DNA of 64,000 bases from Rheum nobile (lineage: Eukaryota; Streptophyta; Magnoliopsida; Caryophyllales; Polygonaceae): NCBI GenBank assembly GCA_027886185.1, contig WOAB01000317.1, positions 248,001 to 312,000 of the forward strand, written 5' to 3'. Positions 11,018-21,875 of the stretch are shown here, piece after piece. Both the position numbers and the translations under genes were made by a program. Below the pieces are notes generated by a model. That model did not search any database and had not been told where the DNA came from. It saw only the letters and a list, made by a program, of their open reading frames with translations. Position 1 is the stretch's first letter, and each line of letters starts with the position of its first letter.

Positions 11018-11400
11018 CAGGTTCATGAGTTTTCTCTTGCAGGTTCATGAGTAAACTCTTGCAGGTTCATGAATTTATTCTTGTAGGATCATAATTTTTT
11101 TTGCAGGTTCATAACATTTTTTACAGGTCCATAAATTTATCATGTGTGTTCATGAGTTTACTCTTGCAGTTTACCAAGTTCATGAATTTTATAATGCAGG
11201 TTCATGAGTTTACACTTGCAGGTTCATGCGTTTACACTTGTAGGTTCATTAATTTTTTTTTGCATGTTCATGAATTTTATCTTGTAAGTTTATGAGTTTA
11301 TCAGGTTCATGAATTTTATATTGCAGGTTCATGAATTTACACTTACAGATTCAAGAGTTTTTTCTTATAGGTTTAATTTTAGCCTATAAGATAAAACTCA
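11018..11400 (+). repeat. Left arm of foldback element, 'caggttcatgag' minisatellite
   Basis: Irregular tandem units of about 18-24 bp, consensus near GCAGGTTCATGAGTTTACTCTT, repeat some 15 times. The same units in the same order, reverse-complemented, form the right arm at 12416-13010. The shared blocks include the unusual words CATGTGTGTTCATGAG and GTCCATAAATTTATC. Confidence 0.85.
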
Positions 11401-11748
11401 TAAACCTTTAAAAAGGCATTGTAGTACTCCATTATGGAGATGCAGTGTATGAGTGTGTGTTAACATCATTAGAGAGAGTGTCTCAAATGAGTAAGTTTGA
11501 AAATCTTTTAACTACAGTTACATTAGCACGTAATCATATTGAACAGAAATCAAGGTCAAACTTGTAACAGCAAAATCCCAAGAGCAATCAGAACCCATCT
11601 TTTATTGGATAAAAAATATCACTTCATCCTGTCAAGAAAGAACACAAATAAAGAAGCACTACACCATATGTCAAAGACTCGAAAGCAAGCACAAGGAAGA
11701 AATTCCGGAAATCTATCCTCTGAAGAACACAACACTCAGAAAACATTA

Positions 11749-12262
11749 TCATGATCCAACATTCTCCTGGCCTTTGGATGCCGAACGCCTCCAGTGCCAC
11801 GCCATTGTGCTACCGATGATTGAGTGGCAAACGCCAGACACTTCAGTAAGAGGACTCCCGAAATGCTGAGTAGCCAGCACCACTCTGAGCGCTGAGTTCT
11901 GGTTAACCAAAACGTATGTAAAGAACCATCAATGTCCAGAAAAGGCACGTCATCATAACCTAGAGTTGAATCCGACTCAATGACAGCAAACCTACATGAA
12001 TATGTATCCAGTAAACAACGTCTATTTACCTGCATGCCGACTTCTATGGAGATGGTTCTACTGGATGATACATCGATGCCAAGAGTCCGAGAGAGAGTGT
12101 AACCAAACAGGAATCCAAACGAATGTAGGAGACATGAAGCCAGCAAGATTTGTGCACCAGATGAATAGATTGTAGAGCTACTCTGAGCTATTGCAGATCC
12201 ACTTAGTATAGTGACAACAGAGACGACAATTGGGGGCATTAAGGGTAAAACTACTTCTGCCT
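11749..12262 (-). pseudogene. BASS-type sodium/metabolite cotransporter fragment (last two exons)
   Basis: The minus strand reads LPLMPPIVVSVVTI, SGSAIAQSSSTIYSSG, FGYTLSRTLGID and SSRTISIEVGMQ, hallmark sequence of plastid BASS (bile-acid:sodium symporter family) proteins. The frame reaches a donor at 12030/12029 (CAG|GTAAAT). An intron follows, and after an acceptor CCAG near 11905 the next exon reads VVLATQHFGSPLTEV and VCHSIIGS, ending at TGA (11751-11749). The joint is phase 0. The exon-intron-exon structure shows genomic capture. The first ~75% of a normal ~400-aa protein is missing. It sits between the two inverted minisatellite arms. I favour BASS1 over the other BASS members but cannot settle it. 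Confidence 0.82.
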
Positions 12263-12269
12263 CTCTAGA

Positions 12270-12422
12270 TTCTCGAACGTGTTCAAGAAGGATCCGAAAT
12301 TGGTGGTCCGGGATCCCGAACAATCCGGATCTGGTCTGGTGCAGAGGACGAGCTCGTCGTCATCTTCGTCGGCGAAGGAGATGTTCCGGAAGTACCTGTC
12401 GGTGAAGAGGAAGAGCAAATGA
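12270..12422 (+). pseudogene. C-terminal fragment resembling a membrane-associated kinase regulator
   Basis: An open plus-strand frame ends FSNVFKKDPKLVV, a Gln/Ser linker, a run of seven Ser, then AKEMFRKYLSVKRKSK and TGA at 12420-12422. A Ser-rich linker followed by a basic FRKYL-type tail is reminiscent of plant BKI1/MAKR-type proteins. The piece is only 50 residues, so the family call is tentative. It lies head to head with the BASS fragment with only ~8 bp between. Its stop codon overlaps the first unit (TGAACCTATAAG) of the right minisatellite arm. Confidence 0.5.
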
Positions 12423-13010
12423 ACCTATAAGACAACTTATGAACCTACAAGTTAAAATCTATAAACTTACAAAACTAAAATTCATGAACCTACAATGAAA
12501 AACTCATAAACCTACAAGACCAAACACATAAACCTGCATTGTTGAAAATCATGAATTATCAAGGAAAAATCCATGAACCTCCCAAGACAAGATGCATGAA
12601 CCTTTAAGACAAAACATATGAACCCGTGAGTTAAAATCCATGAACTTGCAAGTTAAAAATCACGAACTTAGAACCAATATTTAACCCATGAGGTATTCGA
12701 GTTACATGGTTCAAGTTCAATAAGCTCATGAATCTGCAATATTAAATTCATGAACCTGGTTAACTCATGAACTTACAAGATGAAATTCATGAACATGCAA
12801 GTGTAAACTCATGAACCTGCAATATAAAATTCATGAACATGCAAAAAAAATAAAATAATGAACCTGTAAGAAAAAACTCTTGAACCTACAAGTGTAAACG
12901 CATGAACCTGTAAGTGTAAACTCATGAACCTACAATATAAAATTCATGAACCTGGTAAACTACAAGAGTAAACTCATGAACACACATGATAAATTTATGG
13001 ACCTGCAAAA
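12416..13010 (-). repeat. Right arm of foldback element (inverted minisatellite)
   Basis: The reverse complement of the left arm: units such as CATGAACCTGCAAGTGTAAACT repeat about 25 times. The unit order at the outer end mirrors 11110-11330. The arms enclose ~1 kb carrying the BASS and kinase-regulator fragments, so the whole (11018-13010) looks like a foldback or MULE-type element with tandem-repeat termini. I could not identify flanking target duplications. Confidence 0.8.
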
Positions 13011-13140
13011 AAAAAGATTTCCTTTGCAGGTTCATGTGATTTCCTTGCAAGTTCACAAGTTTTATTTACAGGTTCATTTTTTTAACTTACAGGTTCATGT
13101 GTTTTGACTAACAGGTTCATGGATTTTAACTTCCCGTACA
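13011..13140 (+). repeat. Direct-orientation extension of the same minisatellite
   Basis: Immediately outside the right arm the units revert to plus orientation (TTGCAGGTTCATGTGATT and similar, about six units). The outer boundary is therefore not a simple terminal inverted repeat. Confidence 0.7.
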
Positions 13141-13219
13141 CTTAATTTTCTGGGGGAACTCTTAATGCATTACACTTAAACTGAGCACTAGAAATGCAGT
13201 AACACAAGTACTATGAATT

Positions 13220-13441
13220 TAACCAATGATCAAATCAAACCGCTATTCACATTGAGCCTGAATCTCGGCTGCTGATACGCCCAATTGAACAGCTCCAAAC
13301 AAACCAAAGGGTCTTCTTCCTGAACGATGACGTCATGTAAATGATCAACTGTGAATCTTGGAGGAAGAAGAGACTTTGCCTTGTTAAACCTAACTTCATC
13401 TCTCTCAGCCTCCTGTTAACCCGCTTCTTGTAAGCTCGCAC
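13220..13441 (-). pseudogene. Pentatricopeptide-repeat protein fragment, frameshifted
   Basis: The minus strand first reads RAYKKRVNRRLRE, then, after a frame change near 13390, AKSLLPPRFTVDHLHDV and EEDPLVCLELFNWAYQQPRF, and stops at a TGA near 13220. The LFNWAxQQPRFR motif is typical of the N-terminal part of plant organellar PPR proteins, which bind RNA in mitochondria or plastids. Fewer than 75 residues survive and the PPR array itself is absent. Confidence 0.72.
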
Positions 13442-14935
13442 TGAAGATCCACTTGGACTGGAAGAATACTACAAAATGCTTCCATGTCTAAATTAAAATC
13501 CATTGACTCGGTGTAGAATGCAGAATTGTGTTCTATAAAGCTTCATCTAATGTACGACAGTGTCGGGTGCCCCCTTACAAACATAAGCCCATTTCTCAAT
13601 ATTGAAAATTGAATTGGAAAGCCAAATTAGGGTTTGTAATTCTACCTTGGGAGACTGCGAATTTAACAATGGATTGCTGGCGAAAATCCCAAATTGGAGA
13701 TTAACCTAGGTTAAGCGCGCGCAGAGAAGGAGAACAACATGATCCACATAAGCGGGACTGCGCCAGTGGTGAGTGTTGAGTAGGGACGGTCAGGGCAGTG
13801 GCTACTGTAAAGAATAGCAAAAAAAGCATGGGCCTTCTCTCTCTGTCATCTTCTTCGCCAGTGGTGAGTGTTGAGTTTTTGGTGTTCTCCGTCATCTTCT
13901 TCGCCAGGGACCGCTCTGCTCCGCCGCGCCAGATTCTCCCTTTCTCTCTCTGTGAAATGCGTTTTAGGGTTTTCAAGTTAGGAAGGGTAGAAGCGTCTTC
14001 CTATGTGTTTTTTCTGAAAATTTCAAAATTGCCACCGTTTGTCTTTATTCAACGTGCACACTTATTTTTTTTTTTTTTATGGGAACGAGCCATCTGAATG
14101 GTTAGTTATGTTGATCAAATGGTAGAAAGTAGTACTTACGGTGTATCTTAAGGGAGATAAGTATGAGAGCGGGCCTCTTTAAACTATATATTCATTCGAT
14201 AAAAAACCATGTTGAAAAATCAGGCAGATTTGACTAAGTTTACTTGATTTATTTTTCTATCCTTAGGATTTTTGACCCTTTAAGGGGATCAAATAACAAG
14301 TTTAGACTCCTAATTAAATAAATTAACTTATTGACTCCCTAAGTCTTTAAAAATCCCTAAACCATAAATCCTAAAAAAAATATTTCCACCTATTTTGGGC
14401 CAGATATATAGTAATAGAGGATCATACTGGTAATTTTGAAAAAAATGAGTCTAAATTTGCTAATTTTTTTCTTAAGAAATCCTTCGCGTCCAATTTTCTC
14501 TTCAAATCTGTAAGTTTATTGTTCTTTTATGCGAGAGATTCGAGTGTGAGGTTTTGCCCCGATCAAAGTTCAAGTGGGGAAAGGTACCATAAGTAGGTGT
14601 TTCAAGGTGGGGACGATTTTAGACTCGTCGGGGCTAACTCATGATAAGAAATGGCTTGATCCACCGACTTTGGGGACTCAATGTCTAAGAGTGATAATCG
14701 CATATAACCAAATGAAACACCTACATATGAGATAAAAAAAATGCAGTAAAATTGAAGATAGTTGTAATATCATATAAAAATTATACTCCATTCGTTTCCT
14801 TTTAAATGTCATATGGGCCAATTGCACAAAGATTGAGAGTTAATTAAATAAATTGATGATTAATAAGAAAAGGGAAAAAAAAGATTAGGGAACTAATAAA
14901 AGGAAATGAAAAGAGAGTGAATGAGTCATTGTATT
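13442..14935. other. Spacer; possible PPR 5' flank and local duplication
   Basis: 13450-13750 could be the upstream flank of the PPR fragment. A segment containing GCCAGTGGTGAGTGTTGAGT occurs twice (13756 and 13857), a local duplication. No gene is recognised from 14100 to 14930. A sequence like one end of a Stowaway element (ACTCCATTCGTTTCC) is at ~14786, with no matching second end seen. Confidence 0.4.
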
Positions 14936-14950
14936 AAATAGAGGTCTTGT

Positions 14951-16389
14951 TTGTTCTTGGAAATTGTCCAAAATGATTGAACTCATGGATGAATTCAAAT
15001 CTGAAATAATTTGACAAGTTGGTAATGACAGAACAATTAAATTATGGTCGGATAATTGGGTCTCGAACACCTCTTTATGTGATATTATAAACTCGCAATC
15101 AATCCTGAATAAGGATGTCCTGGTAGCTGATTTTATATTGTCAAACAAAACCTTGAATAATGACATAATATAACAATGTTTACCACATGATTTAGCCAAA
15201 AAAAACCTCTATCCCAATATCTTTAAATGATATTCATGATAGAATGTACTGAGAAACTAGCAAAAATGATTGATTTTCTACGAATTCTGCTATGAAATTA
15301 ATTAACAGAAATAAGAGATATACTGCATATGATTCTTCATGGATCTAGAAGATGGACACATATCCCAAAGTTAAAAACTTTATCTGGAAAATAATAAAAA
15401 ACGGACTCCCAACAAAAGCTAGATTAACAGAAAAAAGTGTAGCAATCCCCTAGGGTTGTATCTGTTGCAATGCTCAATTGGAGAATTTGAATCATCTCAT
15501 ATTCCAATGTAACCACACCATAAAAACAATAGAGAAAACGAATTATCATACCTATGGTATCATTACATCCCTAAACACAGGAAACAAAAAAATCAATGAA
15601 ATCATTGAGGAAATACGACAAAAAACTAATAGATAATAATTTATAGAATTAATGGTCTCTTGGTGAGGAATTTGGTTTTATAAAAACCAACAAAGCTTTG
15701 GAAGAACAAACGATGATACCGATTTCATAAAAGATGTACCAATTTATATTAAAAAATAAATTCAGAATTGTAATAAGACGAAGAGTTGGAACCCTGACTG
15801 CTTAGCAGAGGATAGACAAAAAAACACATAGAATGAACAATGTTAGACGACCAATAAAGAAATGGAAAAAAACCATCGGGTAACATTATTAAAATCAATA
15901 CAGATGGATCCACCAAAACTAATGGTGAATCTATCTTTGACTACATTTTCAGGAACAACACGGGTAAACCAATATTCTTCTTTGGAGATAAATGTGGAAT
16001 CTCAACCCCTTTAAAAACAGAAACACTTGCAGTAAGAAATGCCTTGATAAAGGCTTATGAATTAGGCATTACCGACATTCAACTTGAATGCAATAACCTT
16101 ACCATTGTGAATGTTCTTAATCAAATCTGGCACTGTCCATGGGATATTGAAATGTTAATTTCTGATAACCTGTGTGTTTTACAAGTGTTTTTTTCAGTGC
16201 ATATTTTTCATGTCTTCCGAGAAACAAACGTGGTGGCCGACTTCATCGCAAAGACGGTCCAACAGAGTTCCTTGAAAGATATTCGAGCTAGTCTAGAATT
16301 TATAATTCTCATCCGAAAGGATGCTATAGACTGAGAAATCGTCTCTTCTGTGGTTTCTAGTCTAATTTCTACCTAATTAATAAATAAAT
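14951..16389 (+). mobile_element. 5'-truncated L1-type LINE with target duplication
   Basis: The insertion is flanked by AAATAGAGGTCTTGT (14936-14950) and AAATAGAGGTTTTGT (16390-16404), a 15-bp duplication with one mismatch. It ends in an AATAAATAAATAA tail. Decayed coding sequence runs in the plus direction. The C-terminal part of the reverse-transcriptase ORF comes first, then a zinc-binding region (CICCNAQLENLNHLIFQC, ~15460-15515), and a plant RNase H-like domain (16044-16334, with ETLAVRNALIKAYELGI just upstream and RETNVVADFIAK). It belongs to the same family as the LINE at 40270-42375. Stops and frameshifts make it inactive. Confidence 0.88.
16044..16334 (+). pseudogene. LINE RNase H-like domain remnant
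   Basis: The 96-residue open segment is the C-terminal half of an RVT_3-type RNase H domain that many plant L1 LINEs carry after the reverse transcriptase. The catalytic Glu context (KTETLAVRNAL) lies just upstream in the same frame, ~16015-16047, and the HVFRETNVVADFIA block near the end is family-typical. It depends on the surrounding LINE and is not a separate gene. Confidence 0.75.
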
Positions 16390-16404
16390 AAATAGAGGTT
16401 TTGT

Positions 16405-17280
16405 AAATTGTACTTGAAATAATTATTTCATCTGCCTAACATTACTTGTCTTCCTATCATTTACACAATTATTAAGAAAAGTATCAAAAATAAAAATACA
16501 TCTCTATTTATTATAGTAATTTTTAACTATCTTGAAAATCACTACTAATAACATATCAAAAATTATAAAAATTATTTGTAAAGTAAGGATCAAAATAGTA
16601 AAAAAGACAAGTATTTATAAATAAAAAAATAAAGGTTATAAAAATAAGTATTTTTAGACATAGGAAATATTTAATATATGTCAATTGAAGACAAATGCTT
16701 TAATTAATACATAGTATTTTATAAATAATTTAATATATTTCATTGTTTTATCAAATGATAAATAATTTAGTACATATATATATGACCTAAACAACAATTA
16801 CTAAGAGTAATAAGTTATGAGAACAAAATGTGTTAGTTATATAATCATTTTGCTTTATGGCATCTAGCTGCAGTAAAGCCAAACACTTGACTACAAGTAA
16901 CGAATAAAAACGCAATCCTCCCTTTTTTGCGCCATGCCTCTTTTTACAAGCAAGCTCATAGTTACATTTCTTAAAGAGTTAAAGGTGCTCTTTTATTACT
17001 TCATATTTTTAGCTATATCAAAATATAAACCCATTAATCCAATTTCTACCTTTACAAGTAAGGTTTGCGATAAAGAAAAAATACTTTGATTCTACTTTTT
17101 ATTATAAAAATAATTTTGTGTAAATATAGTATCCGATTTCCTTTACAATCATGTGGTCCATAACAGATTGGAATGCCCAGATACAAACCACATAACATGC
17201 ATTATAATCCAGCTGAAAAATAATAATTCTGGAATTATAAATTCATGTGAAAATGGAATGCATTATTTGAATTTGTGACC
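16405..17280. other. AT-rich spacer, nothing recognised
   Basis: No ORF with a domain and no clear repeats. Confidence 0.6.
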
Positions 17281-17283
17281 TTA

Positions 17284-17609
17284 GTACTTGTTTGGTTAAA
17301 TGTGGGAAGTGTAATTATTAGGAAGTTACTTCATGTTAAATCAAAACATGAAAATTTAAATCATAAAAATTGATAAATTATATTTAATTAAAATCTAAAT
17401 CATGAGAAAAAACATCTTACTCACCCCTTCCTAGGTGATTTGACTTATGTTTTATATGAATTGAAAATCTCATAAATTAAATATATGTATTTTTTAAAAA
17501 CAAAAAAATCAACTAAATATATATATATTTAATATTACTTTCCAAATAATTTAAAATTATAAAAAATTATTTAAAATTATAAAAATTTATTTTCCAATCA
17601 AACGAGCAC
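17284..17609. mobile_element. PIF/Harbinger-type MITE (326 bp)
   Basis: The terminal inverted repeats are GTACTTGTTTGGTT (left) and GTGCTCGTTTGATT (right, reverse complement). They are flanked by TTA on both sides (17281-17283 and 17610-17612). The interior is noncoding and AT-rich. It has the same type of termini as the element at 5434-5763. Confidence 0.75.
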
Positions 17610-17964
17610 TTAGTGTAATTTGCTCCTTTTGTTTCCTAATTCAAACTCCAGTGTATGTCAATTTACAGGTAAGGGTAGGTTATACTTTTTTGTATTCCGT
17701 GAACATATTGCATTAGTAAAAAGCTTTAATTTATTCAATATGAAAACTCCATGTTGAATGTCATCGATTGTATAGACAAAAGACACCCTCTATCTTATTA
17801 TAATTATATTTCTACGTTATAGTTCCGTTGAGCATTTTGAATATAAGAGCCAATACAGAAATAATATAATAATAATTATTATTATAAAGTACTAATATGT
17901 AACGTATACCTTCCAACATTATAATATAAGGTGGGCATAAATATAGATAACGCATAAATTAATG

Positions 17965-18200
17965 TAAGAGTGGGCGGGGGCGAGAAGAAGCATGTCCACA
18001 GAAGTTAGAACAAGTGCAACAAAGTGCCATGCTGGCAACACCGAGTGCCACGTCAGATGTCAGTAGCGTGGAGATGCATCCACCGACACTCATCGGGTGG
18101 TTGGAAACACCATGGAGGAATTGACGGTTGAGATTCGAGTGCTCCAAGGATTTTCGAGCCCCCTCATTAACGCCATCATTTAATCGGTCAATCATCTCTT
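17965..18200. other. GC-richer island of unknown origin
   Basis: About 235 bp at roughly 50% GC sits inside very AT-rich DNA. It contains a 78-codon minus-strand ORF with no recognisable domain and several short palindrome-like words (GCCACGTCAG, GTGGAGATGCATCCAC). It could be a MITE interior or a gene fragment; I found no terminal repeats. Confidence 0.3.
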
Positions 18201-18998
18201 GGTTAATGGTTATTTCTCATTTCTATTTTGGATTTGTTTAATAAGTGTATTTATAAAAAAAAAAAAAAATTAATTAATTTTTTTTTAGTAGAAGTAATTT
18301 TTAAAATTTAAAATTTGAGTGTTATGGAAAATATAAAAGTAGGTAAAAAAGTATTTTTTTTGCAAAAAAAAGTATTTATTTATATTATGCCAAACAAGGC
18401 CTTATTCTTTCATCGTATTTTTTTACAGCCATTGTAATATCTTATTCTTTTAGTAACACTTATTATTTTATTTTTTGGTAAAACTATAATATTAAAATTT
18501 ATAATTTAATAATTTTGATAATTATATATTGTATTTTTAACTAATAAATAAATATAATTTGCTAAAATAGTATTAAAATGTGTAATTTTTAATAACATAC
18601 TCAGTATTTCATAACTCATCCATGAATTATTATCTAAAATTCTACAATGATAAGTATTTCTTAATAAAAGTAAAAAAATATATTAAAATAACACTTATTA
18701 CCGAACGAGAAAATAGTATTTATTTTTCAAATTTCATTGCACACGTACTGGTGGGGAGAAATAGTAATAACTGTTTCATTTATAAATAATGATGATGGTA
18801 ACTGGAAAAGTCACCTTGCAGTAACATATTAAATTACGGGTATAAAAAAGTTGATAAAATATTAATAGCAAAAACATGACTGCAATAATGGTGAATGGTG
18901 ATCAATGATCGACTGATCGACTGATCCCTGATTATATACGAGGTAATTGATTTTAGTTTTTAAACGATTTTTCTAATGTGTTCATTAGCAAATATTAA

Positions 18999-19160
18999 GG
19001 CTTCATTCGGTAGAAAAAAAATTCAACTTCAACTAGTTGAAGTTTAAATAAAATCTTCATGTTGGGGGGAGATATTAAGCATTTGCTTTAACTAGTTGAA
19101 GTAAATCAAGGTAAATTTTAACTTCAACTAATTGAATCCGATTTTCTACCGAACACAGCC
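18999..19160. mobile_element. Short PIF/Harbinger-type MITE (162 bp)
   Basis: The ends GGCTTCATTCGGTAGAAAA and, reverse-complemented, GGCTGTGTTCGGTAGAAAA are flanked by TAA (18996-18998 and 19161-19163). The interior repeats AACTTCAACTAGTTGAAG-like palindromes. Confidence 0.75.
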
Positions 19161-19163
19161 TAA

Positions 19164-20870
19164 GAGTTTAAATTTAAAAATTATTTTTATTACTATCTTC
19201 TAAAGTAAAAAGGATGAATTCTAAAAAAAAAGTTAAATTAATGATTAAATACAAAATTATTATTTTGTGTCCATAAATACACATTAGAAAAATCTTTTTT
19301 CAAATAATGACCTATAACAAAAGTTTGACAGATATATCCTATTATTATGAATATGAAAATTAGTTTTTTTAACCTATGTCCTTGAATTTCTATTAAGAAA
19401 TATAAACCTAAAAAAGTAAAGGTGAATCCATTTTAAAAAAATACTAAAAAATTAACACTTAATAAAAAAATTCTATATATAATATCTTAACCTATGTCCA
19501 AAATCGTACAAAAATAACGAAAATCAAGATGGCACTAAATAGGATAAGGACCTCCGTGGAAATTGAAGTGGCAGATTACAGTTTACGAACGAAAGAGACG
19601 TTAACAACATCTTTCAAATTTACTGGTGATGATTTGTGGAATTTTAGGCCGTTGATACCGCGTCCACTAACTAATTTTCCTACCAAAAATAAACAAAAGC
19701 AGTTTTACCGCCACTTTTCCACACCCTGTAAATGGTTAAAACACGTCAGCACTACCTGACTCGGTGCACTTCATAAATGAAGTCTTCGGTCTGTTTAATA
19801 GACACAAATACAATCAAAATCAGTCATCAAATTATAACTTTTTATTGCCATATTAATCGTTTGTTTGATTTTGTCTTATTAGCTCGAAAATGTTGTGAAG
19901 TATACAATTTCCTTAATTCGGTCTGTATTACACAAGAGGAGTAAGATAGAGCAGATTTTTAGCATCCTGAATATTTTTTGTTGGACTCCACTTATTGGGC
20001 CACACCATTTATGCTTAAATCCGCCCAGCAAATTTGGCCCATTATCATAAGAACATTAAGCCCAAAATGATGTATGTATCACCAACAGGAGTGCCTATTT
20101 CACGAATCACACTAGAAACGTTTGCAGAAAACATCGAAACAAATTAAACGATCGTTTTAAAATGAAGTTGATTAGGTTAATTAGCAGGCCAAACCTTGGA
20201 ACTTCACATTATTTTTTGGGTTTAAATCTACCAAATTCAAACAAATGATATATCAGCTCTAGCTTTAGATGAACCTATTCTAATTTCTAAGAGATATCCT
20301 AATTCCTGACTTCAATTTATTTTGGGGTTCATATCATTCATATTTTTTATGATCACAATCTAATCTGTCATTTACAATGATGATGATGCACTTAAGCAGA
20401 TGGTTTACATGAAACATAAAGGATTCAGCTTTGTCCTCTAGAACAACAGATTCACAAGAAATCCGGCAATTCTGCCTCTGCATCATCAGAAGAGCATCAT
20501 GAAGAACCACCAAATAATTTGCCATGGTTTCTCTTTAGTCTCATACAAAGCTAAATGTACAACTGTACAAGTATTAAAAAGAATACCAAACAGCAGCTTA
20601 AGCCATTCTCATCAGAGATGCAACATACAACAAACCAAATAGGTAGAAATGCAGCTAACCCACAAAAAGAGTTATTAATGCATTATATGGGGAGCTCAAA
20701 CTGATCAAGATGGAATTTAACCAACCCAACATGAGCAATTTTGACAAGAATTAACTTGCAAGTAGCAGTATCTACATTTCTCCACTTCAATTCAATATAG
20801 ATTACAATTACAAGCTGGTGGAATAAACATGATATGACTACAACTTATAAAAGGAAGTGCAAAATCAAAA
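19164..20870. other. Spacer downstream of the TIC20 gene, no gene supported
   Basis: AT-rich. The 76- and 63-codon ORFs (19529-19759 plus, 20334-20525 minus) have no recognisable domain. The last ~350 bp (20520-20870) probably include the TIC20 3' UTR. Confidence 0.5.
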
Positions 20871-21533
20871 TCAAGGGACTTGCCTCTCAGCAGCTTCAGC
20901 CACAATAGGCAGCCTGGGAATCTGACCCAGAGCACAGGAAGAAGAGCCATAAATCAAGCACACAAGCAAGAACAAGAAGACAGTACTATCCAAACTCATC
21001 ATCAAATCCAAGCCCAGCCCTTCTCTGGGGTTGAATGTCCTCTCCACAAGGTCAGGGAAAATCAAGAGCACATCCAGGACAATAGCCTGCATAGTGTTGA
21101 ACCGCACATACCTGCTGAAATTAGGGTTCCTGACGACCACAAAGTAGAGGGTCAAGAACACCAGGAACCCGTTCAGTGGGAAGCCCTTGAAAGCCCTAAT
21201 TGCTGGCACCAATGGCTGCAAGAGCACCTGGATTGGGGCGAATTGGGTGATTACGTACTTCCCGTACTGGATCCCGTCAAAGAAGGGGTAGAAATAGCAG
21301 ATTGCGGAGATTAATCTGTCGGGCGCGTCGGCTAAATCGTTGTTGTTGTTGTCGTTCTTCTTCTGGGATTGGACATGGAAGATGGGTCTTGTTCTGGGTT
21401 TGCTAGGGTTTGTGGGTGACTTGGTGTTTGATGGAAAAAGATTAATTCTTGGTGGAAGAAGAGAAGAGGATGAAAATCGGTGAATGGAGTTTGAGGTGAG
21501 ATTGGGAGAAGAGAGGAGATAGGCTGTTGCCAT
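20871..21533 (-). CDS. TIC20-II: TIC20-II-like chloroplast inner-envelope import protein
   Basis: A single-exon 220-residue protein. Residues 1-60 are Ser/Pro/Arg-rich and acid-poor, a chloroplast transit peptide. Residue ~67 onward carries the family core DAPDRLISAICYFYPFFDGI, then four membrane segments (about DRLISAICYFYPFF, GFLVFLTLYFVVV, AIVLDVLLIFPDLV, STVFLFLLVCLIYG) and the RNPNFSRYVRFNTMQ loop. TIC20 proteins are channel or scaffold subunits of the inner-envelope protein import complex. The RNPNFSRYVRFN and MSLDSTVFLFLL blocks and the ~210-220 aa length fit the TIC20-II/V branch better than TIC20-I. The start at 21533 (MATAYLL) is chosen because the upstream in-frame extension starts on a spacer-like sequence and would bury the transit peptide. 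A Stowaway MITE begins only 86 bp upstream of this ATG. Confidence 0.92.
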   Translation of the reverse strand: MATAYLLSSPNLTSNSIHRFSSSSLLPPRINLFPSNTKSPTNPSKPRTRPIFHVQSQKKNDNNNNDLADAPDRLISAICYFYPFFDGIQYGKYVITQFAPIQVLLQPLVPAIRAFKGFPLNGFLVFLTLYFVVVRNPNFSRYVRFNTMQAIVLDVLLIFPDLVERTFNPREGLGLDLMMSLDSTVFLFLLVCLIYGSSSCALGQIPRLPIVAEAAERQVP

Positions 21534-21618
21534 TTTGCTTGTTTGGAACTCTGGATGTGGGAATGACTCGCAATATAGAGGAGCCAGAAAAGAAACTGCA
21601 GAAATTGTTTTCTTATTA

Positions 21619-21873
21619 CTCCCTCCGTCCCATAACACAGTGCCTAATTTGATTGAATATATTTGTCGAGACAAGTTTTATATTGTTAATATCTGTAATT
21701 ATATATTAATAAAAATTATAATTTTTTGATATTATCAAAATACTCGTTGAGACGAATTCAGACTCGATATAACTATGTTTTTTCTTATATATTGGAAGAA
21801 ATCTTGAAGATTGTCTTTAATTGTGAATAGTGTCAAAAACAGAATCAGCCACTATATTATGAGACGGAGGGAG
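21619..21873. mobile_element. Stowaway MITE (255 bp) in the TIC20-II promoter or leader
   Basis: Left end CTCCCTCCGTCCCATAACA and right end (reverse complement) CTCCCTCCGTCTCATAA are bounded by TA on both sides (21617-21618, 21874-21875). This is the Tc1/mariner-class Stowaway signature. The interior is AT-rich and noncoding. Confidence 0.93.
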
Positions 21874-21875
21874 TA

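Noticed and set aside
11018..13140. CRISPR-like repeat array
   Set aside because: Units are irregular, contiguous and inverted around gene fragments in a plant genome; a minisatellite foldback explains them.
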